Origin: CAVSIP01 sp963728075
GTDB taxonomy: Bacteria > Actinomycetota > Actinomycetes > JAFAQI01 > DASSKL01
Assembly (NCBI GenBank): GCA_963728075.1
Contig: CAVSIP010000001.1
Span: 744,001-808,000, forward strand
Reading direction: 5' to 3'
DNA length: 64,000 bases
A model generated the notes under the pieces. The model was given only the letters and a program-made list of their open reading frames with translations. It was not told the DNA's origin and did not search any database. The position numbers and the translations under genes are program-made. Shown in pieces: positions 54,234 through 62,604 of this stretch. Every line of letters starts with the position of its first letter. Position 1 is the first letter of the stretch.

Positions 54234-55342
54234 CGGTGCGCCTCCATGAGCTCGGCGAACCGGCGGAACAGGCCGGTCGCGTCGTGCGGGCCAGGTGCGG
54301 CCTCGGGGTGGTACTGCACGGAGAAGGCGGGGATCTCCAGGCAGCGCAGCCCCTCCACCACGTCGTCGTTGAGGTCGATGTGGCTGACCTCCGCCCGACC
54401 GTACGGGGTGGCGAACTCGCCCTCCCGCGGGGCGTCCACCGCGAAGCCGTGGTTGTGGCTGGTGACGTGCACCTGGCGGGTGTGCCGGTCCTGGACGGGC
54501 TGGTTTACCCCGCGGTGGCCGTACTTGAGCTTGTAGGTGCCGAGCCCCAGGGCGCGCCCGAGCATCTGGTTGCCGAAGCAGATCCCGAAGACCGGCTTCA
54601 CGCCGAGCACGCCCTGCATCGCCGCGACGGCGTAGTCGGCCGTCGCCGGGTCGCCCGGCCCGTTGGAGAAGAACACGCCGTCCGGCTCGACCGCGAGCAG
54701 GTCGTCGGCGCTCGCGGTGGCCGGCAGGACGTGCACCTCGCACCCCTGCTCGGACAGGTAGCGGGGCGTGGACGCCTTGATGCCGAGGTCGACGGCCGCG
54801 ACCCGGTACCGCCGCTCGCCCACGGAGGGCACCACGTAGGGCTCGGGTGTCGTCACCTCGCGGGCCAGGTCGCTGCCCTCCATCGCCGGGCTCGCGAGGA
54901 CCTTCTCCAGCAGGGCCCCGGTGTCGGTGCTCGCGCTGGAGATGCCGACCCGCATGGCTCCGCGCTCGCGCAGGTGCCGGGTCAGCGCCCGGGTGTCCAC
55001 CGCGCCGATTCCCACCACCCCCTGGGCGACGAGCTCGTCGTCGAGGGAGCGTGTGGCGCGCCAGCTCGACACCCGGCGCGCCGGGTCGCGGACGACGTAC
55101 CCGGCGACCCAGATACGGCGGGACTCGGGGTCCTCGTCGTTGACGCCGGTGTTGCCGATGTGCGGAGCGGTCTGCACGACCACCTGGCGGTGGTAGCTGG
55201 GGTCGGTCAGCGTCTCCTGGTAGCCGGTCATGCCGGTGTTGAAGACGGCCTCGCCGACGGTCTCACCGACCGCGCCGTAGGCCTCGCCGTGGAAGGTCCG
55301 CCCGTCCTCGAGCACGAGAATCGCGGGGGGTCGAGCCGCCAT
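54230..55342 (-). CDS. carA: carbamoyl-phosphate synthase small subunit
   Basis: 370 residues. N-terminal small-subunit domain (LVLEDGRTFHGEAYGAVGE, FNTGMTGYQETLTDPSY) and a class I glutamine amidotransferase domain with nucleophile Cys in VFGICFGNQMLGRALG and His/Glu in FSVQYHPEAAPGP. ATG shares a base with the pyrC stop. Confidence 0.97.
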   Translation of the reverse strand: MAARPPAILVLEDGRTFHGEAYGAVGETVGEAVFNTGMTGYQETLTDPSYHRQVVVQTAPHIGNTGVNDEDPESRRIWVAGYVVRDPARRVSSWRATRSLDDELVAQGVVGIGAVDTRALTRHLRERGAMRVGISSASTDTGALLEKVLASPAMEGSDLAREVTTPEPYVVPSVGERRYRVAAVDLGIKASTPRYLSEQGCEVHVLPATASADDLLAVEPDGVFFSNGPGDPATADYAVAAMQGVLGVKPVFGICFGNQMLGRALGLGTYKLKYGHRGVNQPVQDRHTRQVHVTSHNHGFAVDAPREGEFATPYGRAEVSHIDLNDDVVEGLRCLEIPAFSVQYHPEAAPGPHDATGLFRRFAELMEAHR

Positions 55343-56613
55343 CACTGGGCCTTTCCGTCGAGCACGGTGGGACGCCCGCGCAGGAAGGTCGCGACCACCC
55401 GGGCGGGCAGCTCCCTGCCGGCGTACGGGTTGTTGCGACTGCGCGAGGCGCTCTGCGTCGGCTCGACCGTCCACGAGGTGTCCGCGTCGACGAGCACGAG
55501 GTTCGCCGGAGCCCCGGGAGTCAGCGGCTGGCCCTGGCCGGTCAGCAGCCCGATGCGGGCAGGTCGGGTCGACATCCGGTCGGCGACCCCCGCCCAGTCC
55601 AGCCGGCCGGTGGCGACCATGGTCTCGACGACCACCGACAGCGCCGTCTCCAGCCCGAGCATCCCGTTCGCCGCCGCCGCCCACTCGGTCTCCTTGGCCT
55701 CGAGCGGGTGGGGCGCGTGGTCGGTGGCGACCGCGTCGATGGTCCCGTCGGCGAGTCCGGCCCGCAGCGCCTCCACGTCCTCAGCGGTGCGCAGCGGCGG
55801 GTTGACCTTGTAGATCGGGTCGTAGGACCGCACGAGCTCGTCGGTGAGCAGCAGGTGGTGCGGGGTCACCTCGGCGGTCACCCGCCAGCCCTTCCCCTTC
55901 GCCCAGCGGATGAGCTCCACCGAGCCGGCGGTCGACACGTGGCACACGTGCAGGCGCGACCCGACATGGGCGGCGAGCAGGCAGTCCCGCGCGATCACCG
56001 CCTCCTCGGCCACGGCCGGCCAGCCGGTCAGGCCCAGCTGCGCGGAGAGCACGCCCTCGTTCATCTGGGCGTCCTCGGTGAGCCGCGGCTCCTGCGCGTG
56101 CTGGGCGATGACGCCGTCGAACGCCTTGACGTACTCCAGCGCCCGGCGCATGAGCAGGGGGTCGGAGACGCACACGCCGTCGTCGGAGAAGACCCGGACC
56201 CGGGCGGCCGAGGTGGCCATGGCACCCAGCTCGGCCATCCGGCGGCCCTCCAGGCCGACGGTGACCGCACCGACCGGGTGCACGTCACAGTGCCCCGCCT
56301 CCTGGCCGAGCCGCCAGACCTGCTCCACGACCCCGGCGACGTCGGCGACCGGGTCGGTGTTGGCCATCGCGTGCACCGCCGTGAACCCGCCGAGCGCCGC
56401 CGCCCGGGTGCCGGTCTCGACGGTCTCGGCGTCCTCGCGGCCGGGCTCCCGCAGGTGGGTGTGCAGGTCGACCAGACCCGGCAGCGCGACCAGCCCGCCC
56501 GCGTCGTACTCGGTCGCGCCCGCCGGGCGCTCGTCGACGAGCACGCCGTCGGCGACGTACAGGTCCGTGGGCGACCCGCCGAGGCGGCGCACCCCCCTGA
56601 GCACCCAGCTCAC
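55342..56613 (-). CDS. pyrC: dihydroorotase
   Basis: 423 residues. Class I amidohydrolase: metal ligands in PGLVDLHTHLREPG, later His in VIAQHAQEPRL and VCHVSTAGSVELI, and the catalytic Asp in AVATDHAPHPLEAK. GTG start overlaps the pyrB stop (GTGA). Confidence 0.96.
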   Translation of the reverse strand: MSWVLRGVRRLGGSPTDLYVADGVLVDERPAGATEYDAGGLVALPGLVDLHTHLREPGREDAETVETGTRAAALGGFTAVHAMANTDPVADVAGVVEQVWRLGQEAGHCDVHPVGAVTVGLEGRRMAELGAMATSAARVRVFSDDGVCVSDPLLMRRALEYVKAFDGVIAQHAQEPRLTEDAQMNEGVLSAQLGLTGWPAVAEEAVIARDCLLAAHVGSRLHVCHVSTAGSVELIRWAKGKGWRVTAEVTPHHLLLTDELVRSYDPIYKVNPPLRTAEDVEALRAGLADGTIDAVATDHAPHPLEAKETEWAAAANGMLGLETALSVVVETMVATGRLDWAGVADRMSTRPARIGLLTGQGQPLTPGAPANLVLVDADTSWTVEPTQSASRSRNNPYAGRELPARVVATFLRGRPTVLDGKAQ

Positions 56614-57521
56614 TCCGCTCCTCCCAGCAGCAGGTACAGCACCGCCATGCGCACGCTGACGCCGTTCGCCACCTGCTCGACGATGGTCGACCGCACGCTG
56701 TCGGCCACCTCGGCAGCGATCTCCACCCCGCGGTTCATCGGGCCGGGGTGCATGACGATGCCGTCGTCGGGCAGCAGCGCCATACGCCGCGCATCCAGAC
56801 CGTACCGGCGCGAGTACTCGCGGGCGTTCGGGAAGAACGCCGCGTGCATCCGCTCGTGCTGGACACGCAGCATCATCACCACGTCGCTCTTGGGCAGCAC
56901 GGTGTCGAAGTCGTAGGAGACCCCGCACGGCCAGGAGTCGACCCCGACCGGCAGCAACGTCGGTGGAGCGACCAGGGTGACGGCGGCGCCGAGCGTGTGC
57001 AGCAGCAGCACGTTCGAGCGGGCGACCCGCGAGTGCAGCACGTCGCCGACGATCGCGACGTTGAGCCCCTCCAGCCGGCCTTGGCGCCGACGCATGGTGA
57101 AGGCATCCAGGAGCGCCTGGGTGGGGTGCTCGTGCGTGCCGTCACCCGCGTTGACCACGCTGCCGCGCAGCCACTCCGCCAGCCGGTGCGGGGCCCCGCT
57201 CGCCGAGTGCCGGACCACGACCCCGTCGGCACCCATCGCCTCCAGCGTCATGGCGGTGTCCTTCAGCGACTCGCCCTTGGACACGCTGGAGCCCTTGGCG
57301 GAGAAGTTGATGACGTCTGCGGACAGCCGCTTCGCGGCCAGCTCGAACGAGGTCCGGGTGCGGGTGGAGTCCTCGTAGAACAGGTTCACCACGGTGCGGC
57401 CGCGCAGCGTCGGCAGCTTCTTGATCGGCCGGTCCGCCACCTGGGCGAGCTGCTCGGCCGTGTCGAGGACGAGCAGGGCCTCGTCGCGGCTGAGGTCGGC
57501 GGCCGAGAGCAGGTGCTTCAC
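56610..57521 (-). CDS. pyrB: aspartate carbamoyltransferase catalytic subunit
   Basis: 303 residues. Carbamoyl-phosphate site in FYEDSTRTRTSFELAAKRL, then FSAKGSSVSKGESLKDTA, GDGTHEHPTQALLD and HPGPMNRGVEI. No pyrI regulatory subunit is adjacent. GTG start overlaps the pyrR stop (GTGA at 57521-57518). Confidence 0.97.
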   Translation of the reverse strand: MKHLLSAADLSRDEALLVLDTAEQLAQVADRPIKKLPTLRGRTVVNLFYEDSTRTRTSFELAAKRLSADVINFSAKGSSVSKGESLKDTAMTLEAMGADGVVVRHSASGAPHRLAEWLRGSVVNAGDGTHEHPTQALLDAFTMRRRQGRLEGLNVAIVGDVLHSRVARSNVLLLHTLGAAVTLVAPPTLLPVGVDSWPCGVSYDFDTVLPKSDVVMMLRVQHERMHAAFFPNAREYSRRYGLDARRMALLPDDGIVMHPGPMNRGVEIAAEVADSVRSTIVEQVANGVSVRMAVLYLLLGGAE

Positions 57522-58102
57522 GCGTCCTCCTCGGAGTGCGCGGGGCCGAGGAGCACGGCGTCGCGTCCGTCGGTCTCCTCCAGCAGCACGTGCACGGTCT
57601 CCCGCAACGAGGTCGGGAGGTTCTTGCCGACGTAGTCGGCGCGGATCGGCAGCTCGCGGTGCCCCCGGTCGACAAGAACGGCGAGCTGCACCGCGCGGGG
57701 GCGGCCCAGGTCACCGAGCGCGTCGAGCGCCGCGCGGACCGTACGGCCGGAGAACAGGACGTCGTCGACGAGCACCACGATCCTGTCCTCGATGCCCTCG
57801 GCGGGGAGGTCGGTGCGCTCCAGCGCGCGGACGCCGCGCAGGCGCAGATCGTCCCGGTACATGGTGATGTCGAGCGACCCGACCGGTACGTCGAGCCCTT
57901 CCACCTCGGCGAGACGCCGACCGAGCCGCGCGGCGAGCGTGACGCCGCGGGTCGGGATCCCCAGCAGGACCACCTCGCGCGCACCCTTGGTGCGCTCGAT
58001 GATCTCGTGGGTGATCCGGGTGAGCGCGCGTCTGACGTCGTCGGCTTCGAGGACGGCGCGCGCAGCGGACACATCGCCCGAGGTCGGGCGTGGGACGGTC
58101 AT
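57518..58102 (-). CDS. pyrR: bifunctional pyr operon regulator / uracil phosphoribosyltransferase PyrR
   Basis: 194 residues. LGIPTRGVTLAARLG, the PRPP loop VVLVDDVLFSGRTVRAALDAL and DRGHRELPIRADYVGKNLPTS are diagnostic. Binds pyr leader RNA with UMP to shut the operon. ATG 58102 has AGGAGG upstream; an earlier in-frame ATG (58129) lies inside the leader hairpin and is less likely. Confidence 0.95.
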   Translation of the reverse strand: MTVPRPTSGDVSAARAVLEADDVRRALTRITHEIIERTKGAREVVLLGIPTRGVTLAARLGRRLAEVEGLDVPVGSLDITMYRDDLRLRGVRALERTDLPAEGIEDRIVVLVDDVLFSGRTVRAALDALGDLGRPRAVQLAVLVDRGHRELPIRADYVGKNLPTSLRETVHVLLEETDGRDAVLLGPAHSEEDA

Positions 58103-58109
58103 GTCCCGG

Positions 58110-58152
58110 GACCTCCTTCCCCGCCTCACGGGACGGGCGTTAAAGGACGTCT
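58110..58152 (-). promoter_or_regulatory. PyrR-responsive leader hairpin
   Basis: Minus strand: GACGTCCTTTAACG, then CCCGTCCCGTGAGGCGGGG and immediately the Shine-Dalgarno AAGGAGG of pyrR. The short stem-loop with a CCGTGAGG-type loop next to the ribosome site matches the actinobacterial pyr leader layout, where PyrR blocks translation. UMP-dependent binding is inferred from the family. Confidence 0.65.
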
Positions 58153-58207
58153 GGCTCTGGCGACAAGTTAGCAGGCCCCCGCCTCTTGCGTTTCTGCGCC
58201 ACGCCGG

Positions 58208-58220
58208 TCACGCTTAGTGA
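58208..58220 (+). promoter_or_regulatory. second BldD-box-like site
   Basis: TCACGCTTAGTGA matches 12 of 13 positions of the BldD operator pattern TNACNC(A/T)GNGTNA. It lies 50 bp upstream of the stronger site, between the pyrR leader and the bldD promoter. Confidence 0.6.
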
Positions 58221-58230
58221 AGCGCGGTGC

Positions 58231-58271
58231 TTGAAATCGCCCAGACCGGGCAATAGCGTTACGCAGCGTAA
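58231..58271 (+). promoter_or_regulatory. bldD promoter with overlapping BldD operator
   Basis: TTGAAA (58231-58236), 17 nt, TAGCGT (58254-58259) forms a fair promoter. The perfect 15-bp palindrome GTTACGCAGCGTAAC (58258-58272) overlaps its -10/+1 region and matches every position of the BldD operator pattern. This predicts autorepression. Confidence 0.8.
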
Positions 58272-58298
58272 CCCGACCCAGCTGCCAGGGAGCCGGCG

Positions 58299-58811
58299 AT
58301 GGATGAGGTGACAGAGGAGTCGGCGTCGTACGCGAAGGCGCTCGGTGCCCGTCTGCGTGCGATCCGTACCCAGCAGGGACTCTCCCTGCACGGTGTCGAG
58401 GAGAAGTCCCAGGGACGGTGGAAGGCCGTCGTCGTGGGCTCCTACGAGCGTGGTGACCGTTCGGTGACCGTCCAGAAGCTGGCGGAGCTCGCCGACTTCT
58501 ACGGCATCCCCATCGCCGAGCTGCTGCCGGAAGGTGACGGCACGGCCGCGTCTCCCGAGCCGCCGCCGCGCATCGTCATCGACCTCGAGAAGCTGCAGGC
58601 CGTACCAGCCGACGAGGCCGGGCCGCTGGCGCGCTACGCCCAGTCGATCCAGAGCCAGCGGGGCGACTACAACGGTCGGGTGCTGTCCATCCGGCAGGAC
58701 GACCTGCGCTCGCTGTCGGTGATCTACAACCGGCCGCAGCACGAGGTCGCGGACCAGCTCATCGGCTGGGGCGTCATGAACGCCGACGCCCGCCGAGCCC
58801 TGGACTCCTAG
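58299..58811 (+). CDS. bldD: developmental master regulator BldD
   Basis: 170 residues. N-terminal HTH (about 10-80, LGARLRAIRTQQGLSLHGVEEK, VVVGSYERGDRSVTV). The C-terminal domain carries the c-di-GMP signature RxD-X8-RxxD exactly: R121-G-D123 and R132-Q-D-D135. In Streptomyces a c-di-GMP tetramer dimerises BldD to repress sporulation genes. Presence does not prove sporulation. Its TAG stop overlaps the convergent nusB stop (CTAG). Confidence 0.96.
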   Translation: MDEVTEESASYAKALGARLRAIRTQQGLSLHGVEEKSQGRWKAVVVGSYERGDRSVTVQKLAELADFYGIPIAELLPEGDGTAASPEPPPRIVIDLEKLQAVPADEAGPLARYAQSIQSQRGDYNGRVLSIRQDDLRSLSVIYNRPQHEVADQLIGWGVMNADARRALDS

Positions 58812-59218
58812 CGAGCCAGCTCCGGCTTGAGCTGGAGCAGCCGGGCGAGCAGACCGTTGACGAACCCCGGCGACTCGTCCGTGGACAGGCTGCGGGCGAG
58901 GCGTACGGCCTCGTCGAGCACCACCGGGTCGGGCACGTCGTCGCGCCACAGCAGCTCGTAGACGGCGACGCGCAGCACCGCACGGTCCACCGGCGGCATG
59001 CGGTCGAGCGTCCAGCCCTCGGCGTACGTCGAGAGCAGCTCGTCGATGCGGGAACGGCGCTCGGTCACGCCCTCGACGAGCTCGACGGCGTACTCCGCGA
59101 TGGGCGGGTCGGCCTGCGCCACCCGCTCGGCGAGGGTGGCGAGGGGGTCGCTGCCGCGGACGTCGCTTTCGAACAGGACGTCGACGGCACGCTTGCGGGC
59201 CTTGCTGCGGGCTGCCAC
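58808..59218 (-). CDS. nusB: transcription antitermination factor NusB
   Basis: 136 residues, all-helical. KARKRAVDVLFESDVRG at the N-terminus, TLDRMPPVDRAVLRVAVYELL and VLDEAVRLARSLSTDESPGFVNGLL are the family core. Works with NusE on boxA of rrn leaders. GTG start, 10 nt after efp. The stop codon shares two bases with that of bldD on the other strand. Confidence 0.95.
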   Translation of the reverse strand: MAARSKARKRAVDVLFESDVRGSDPLATLAERVAQADPPIAEYAVELVEGVTERRSRIDELLSTYAEGWTLDRMPPVDRAVLRVAVYELLWRDDVPDPVVLDEAVRLARSLSTDESPGFVNGLLARLLQLKPELAR

Positions 59219-59228
59219 GAAGGGCCGG

Positions 59229-59792
59229 TCAGCCCGTGACGCGGCCGAGGTAACGGCCGTCGCGGGTGTCGACCTTCACCTTCTCGCCGGTGGTGAGGAA
59301 CAGCGGCACCTGGATCGTCGCACCGGTCTCCAACGTGGCCGGCTTGTTGCCGCCGGTGGAGCGGTCGCCCTGCAGGCCCGGCTCGGTGTAGGTGATGGTG
59401 AGCTCGACCGACGCGGGCAGCTCGACGTACAGCGGGATGCCCTCGTGGCTGGCCACCGTGGCAGTCATGTTCTCCAGCAGGTACGACGTCGCGTCGCCCA
59501 CCGTGTCGGCCGGTACGGGCACCTGGTCGTAGGTGCTGGTGTCCATGAAGATGAAGTTCTCGCCGTCGGCGTAGAGGTACTGCATCTCCCGCTTGTCCAC
59601 CGTGGCGATGTCGACCTTCACGCCGGCGTTGAACGTCCGCTCGACCACCTGGCCGGTGAGCACGTTCTTCAGCTTGGTGCGAACGAACGCGCCACCCTTG
59701 CCAGGCTTGACGTGCTGGAACTCGACCACGTTCCAGAGGACGCCGTCGAGGTCGAGGGTCATCCCGTTCTTCAAGTCGTTCGTGGTCGCCAC
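59229..59792 (-). CDS. efp: elongation factor P
   Basis: 187 residues. Relieves ribosome stalling at polyproline. Three barrels; the loop VKPGKGGAFVRTKLKNV places lysine 32 at the tip. Family signatures GVKVDIATVDKREMQYLY and the C-terminal GEKVKVDTRDGRYLGRV are present. No modification enzyme is encoded nearby. GTG start. Confidence 0.97.
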   Translation of the reverse strand: MATTNDLKNGMTLDLDGVLWNVVEFQHVKPGKGGAFVRTKLKNVLTGQVVERTFNAGVKVDIATVDKREMQYLYADGENFIFMDTSTYDQVPVPADTVGDATSYLLENMTATVASHEGIPLYVELPASVELTITYTEPGLQGDRSTGGNKPATLETGATIQVPLFLTTGEKVKVDTRDGRYLGRVTG

Positions 59793-59815
59793 GGCGCGCG
59801 CTCCTCCAGCGGACC

Positions 59816-60892
59816 TCAGAGCACCTGGAGGTCCTTCGTCGTGTTCGTCAGCAGCTCCGGCTCGCCGTCGCGGACGACGAGCGTGTCCTCGATGCGCACA
59901 CCGCCCCGTCCCGGTAGGTAGACACCGGGCTCGACGGTGACGGGCATCCCGGCGTCGAGTGTAACGGTGTCCCCGCTGCCCGGGCCGATCATGGGAGCCT
60001 CGTGGATCTCCAGCCCGACCCCGTGGCCGAGCCCGTGCGGGAACTGCTCGCCGTACCCCGCGTCGACGATCTGCGCACGGGCCACGGTGTCGACGTCCCT
60101 TGCGCGGACGCCGGGCGCGAGCGCGTGCCGACCGGCCCGCTGCGCGACGCGGACGACGTCGTAGATCTCGCGCTGCCAGTCCGCCGGCTCGCCGAGGACC
60201 ACCGTGCGGGTCATGTCGGAGTGGTAGCCGTCGACCAGGGCACCGAAGTCGAACTTCACCAGGTCGCCGCGGGCGAGCGACCGCTCGGTGGGCCGATGAT
60301 GCGGGACGGCACTGTTCTCCCCCGTCGCGACGATCGTCTCGAACGACGGTGCGACGGCGCCGTACGCGCGCATCAGCTCGTCGAGCTCACGGGCCACCTC
60401 GCGCTCGGTGCGGCCGGCGGCGACACGCGGCAGCAGTTCGGCGAACGCCCGGTCGGCGACGGCGGCGGCCCGGCGCAGCGCGTCGACCTCGGCGGCGTCC
60501 TTGACGGCGCGCAGCGTCTCCACGGCCGGACCCAGCCGGACCAGCTCTGAGCCGGGGGCCGCGGCCGCAAGGGTGTCGTACGCCGCGACGGTGACGTCGT
60601 GCTCCTCGAAGCCGAGCCGGCCGCGCCCGGCCGTGTGGGCGAGCGCCGGCGCGACGTCCCGCTCGACGAGCAGATCGACGTCCGGCGCCTGCCGCGCGGC
60701 CTGGGTGGTGTAGCGGCCGTCGGTGGCAAGCACCGCGGAGCCGTCCGCGTGCAGGAGCAGGGCGCCGTTCGACCCGGTGAACCCGGTGAGGTAGCGCACG
60801 TTGACGAGCCGGGTCACCACCGCCGCGTCGATGTCCGCGGCGGCGAGGGCAGCGGCGAGCCGGGAGCGACGGACGGCGTGGGTGTCGGACAC
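59816..60892 (-). CDS. M24 family metallopeptidase (Xaa-Pro aminopeptidase-like)
   Basis: 358 residues. N-terminal creatinase-like domain (RLVNVRYLTGFTGSNGALLL), then the pita-bread domain with the five metal ligands: D and D in KFDFGALVDGYHSDMTRT, H in FPHGLGHGVGLEIHE, E in VTVEPGVYLPG and E in GVRIEDTL. Probably cleaves X-Pro dipeptides. The position before efp is conserved. Start uncertain: GTG 60892 gives the family N-terminus; GTG 60898 and 60934 are in frame, the last overlapping the signal peptidase gene. Confidence 0.9.
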   Translation of the reverse strand: MSDTHAVRRSRLAAALAAADIDAAVVTRLVNVRYLTGFTGSNGALLLHADGSAVLATDGRYTTQAARQAPDVDLLVERDVAPALAHTAGRGRLGFEEHDVTVAAYDTLAAAAPGSELVRLGPAVETLRAVKDAAEVDALRRAAAVADRAFAELLPRVAAGRTEREVARELDELMRAYGAVAPSFETIVATGENSAVPHHRPTERSLARGDLVKFDFGALVDGYHSDMTRTVVLGEPADWQREIYDVVRVAQRAGRHALAPGVRARDVDTVARAQIVDAGYGEQFPHGLGHGVGLEIHEAPMIGPGSGDTVTLDAGMPVTVEPGVYLPGRGGVRIEDTLVVRDGEPELLTNTTKDLQVL

Positions 60893-60911
60893 CCGCACAC
60901 CGTACGGCCGA

Positions 60912-62528
60912 TCAGCTGCGGCGACCGGTCCCACGCAGCCGTCGGACCGCCCCGTCCTCGGTGGGCCGGGCGGTGCGCTCCTGGCGCGGCACCAGTTGCG
61001 TGACCTCGGCGGTCGGGTCCGGCTCGCCGGGGTCGGGCGCGTCGATGCGGTAGCGGTAGAGCGTGCCTTCGTCCTCGACGAAGTACGCGCCGCTGGGCTC
61101 GTGGGCCAGGATCACCCGCTCGTACTGCTTGGCGAGCTTGGCCAGAGCCTCCATCGAGGTCACGTCGACGACGCTCTCCCCCGCCGGCGGCCGCGCGATC
61201 TGCAGCAGCTGCTCGCCGTACCGGGCCCGCACCGCGGCAGTGGGGTCACCGTGCTTGCGCCCGGCGTACAGGACCAGCCCGCCGAGAGCGGCCAGCGCGA
61301 GGACGGCGCCGGCCACGCCGGCGCGGCGAGCCGTCCGGACCGAGAGGTCGTGGCCGAGCACGCTCATCGTCGCGGGAACGGTGACCGGCCGGGCGACCGA
61401 CCCGGCGTCCGCCGGGTAGTAGGTGGTCTGGGCGTCCTTGCTGATCACGGGTGCGAGCTGCAGGCCCGAGATGCGGAAGGACAGCGTCGGCGTGTGGTCG
61501 AGCACGACGTGCTGGCCCGCGATCGTCCCCTCGCGGTGCACGTCGGCGATGACCGAGACGGTGTAGCTGCCTGCGTTCACGCCGGTCAGCTCGCTGACCT
61601 GCTTCGTCAGTGCTTGCACGGCCGCGACATCGACCGTGGCGTGGGTGATGACCGTGTCGCCGCTGAAGCTGCGCGTGGCGGACGTCGACAGGTCCCTGCT
61701 CCAGCCGTTGCCGTCGGAGACGCGCACGACCGTGGAGACCGTGCCGGTCAGGCTGTGCGGGGCCTCGGTGGCGAGCTCGTCGCGGACCGTGCCGGTCACC
61801 CGGTCGACCAGCTTGAGGAAAACCGGGTCACCGGTCTGCACCGTGCCGTCGGGGTAGACGGTGCTCTTCGCCACCGAGGCGCTGTAGGACAGGTCCGCCT
61901 TCTGCTGGTAGGCAGTGGCGTGCTGTGTCGTGGTGTCGAGCGGGTGGCGCAGTCCCATGACCGCCAGAACGGCGCAGCCGAGACCCACGAGTCCCAGCGT
62001 CGCGGCCGCCGTACGGCCCCACTCCGGCAGGTACGAGACGGAGGCGGCGGTTGGTGCCTTCACCCCGTCTCCCCTCCTCCGTCGTCGCCGGCGACGCTCT
62101 TCGTCCGTGGCCAGGATGACGCCCACGGCGAGCAGCGCTGCATGCAGCGGCTGCGCGACCCAGGCCAGGACGAGACCCACCTTGGGGATGTGCAACCACA
62201 ACTTTCCATAGATGTGGTCGGCACGAAGGTGCTCCGGGTCAAGCCAGGAGTTGTTGTCTCCTTTGAACACGAACCGGTCACCGACCTGCCGCACGATGCG
62301 GTGCATGACCGTGGTGTGCAGCCGGTCGCTGCGGTAGGCCACGACGTCGCCGACGTGGTACTCGTCCGCGCTGCGAGCGATGGCGAGGTCACCGGTGTGG
62401 AAGTTCGGCTCCATGCTGATGCCGTGGGTGACGACGAACGTCGCCGCGCCGCCGAGCTTCGCCGGCCACAGCAGGAAGAAGGCGATCGCGAGCAGCGGGG
62501 CAGCAATCGCTGCAAGAGCGCGCCGCAC
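60912..62528 (-). CDS. SipW/ER-type signal peptidase I fused to a DUF5305-like ectodomain
   Basis: 538 residues. TM1 at about 4-22, then an S26 catalytic domain: Ser38 in HGISMEPNFHTGDL, and His76 in TTVMHRIVRQVGDRFVFKGDNN where bacterial enzymes of the P type have Lys. This is the ER/SipW type. Further TMs lie near 120-143 and 170-192. A secreted domain of about 200 residues resembling DUF5305 (AYQQKADLSYSASVAKSTVY to HTPTLSFRISGLQ) is followed by a last TM near 398-420 and a cytosolic tail. GTG 62528 is preferred because GGGGAGG is 8 nt upstream; GTG 62537 is also in frame. Lies downstream of its likely substrate gene. Confidence 0.85.
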   Translation of the reverse strand: MRRALAAIAAPLLAIAFFLLWPAKLGGAATFVVTHGISMEPNFHTGDLAIARSADEYHVGDVVAYRSDRLHTTVMHRIVRQVGDRFVFKGDNNSWLDPEHLRADHIYGKLWLHIPKVGLVLAWVAQPLHAALLAVGVILATDEERRRRRRRRGDGVKAPTAASVSYLPEWGRTAAATLGLVGLGCAVLAVMGLRHPLDTTTQHATAYQQKADLSYSASVAKSTVYPDGTVQTGDPVFLKLVDRVTGTVRDELATEAPHSLTGTVSTVVRVSDGNGWSRDLSTSATRSFSGDTVITHATVDVAAVQALTKQVSELTGVNAGSYTVSVIADVHREGTIAGQHVVLDHTPTLSFRISGLQLAPVISKDAQTTYYPADAGSVARPVTVPATMSVLGHDLSVRTARRAGVAGAVLALAALGGLVLYAGRKHGDPTAAVRARYGEQLLQIARPPAGESVVDVTSMEALAKLAKQYERVILAHEPSGAYFVEDEGTLYRYRIDAPDPGEPDPTAEVTQLVPRQERTARPTEDGAVRRLRGTGRRS

Positions 62529-62559
62529 CGGCCTCACCTCCCCGCAGCAGTCTCGACAT

Positions 62560-62594
62560 GACTGAGGCCCGGCTCAAGCAAGCCGGGCCCAGTC
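62560..62594 (-). terminator. hairpin between secreted-protein gene and signal peptidase gene
   Basis: GGCCCGGCT and AGCCGGGCC pair (9 bp) around a 6-nt loop, with an outer GACT/AGTC. It sits 10 nt after the small secreted protein stop. Likely partial terminator or attenuator, allowing far more substrate than peptidase to be made. Confidence 0.65.
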
Positions 62595-62604
62595 ACGTGC
62601 GTCG

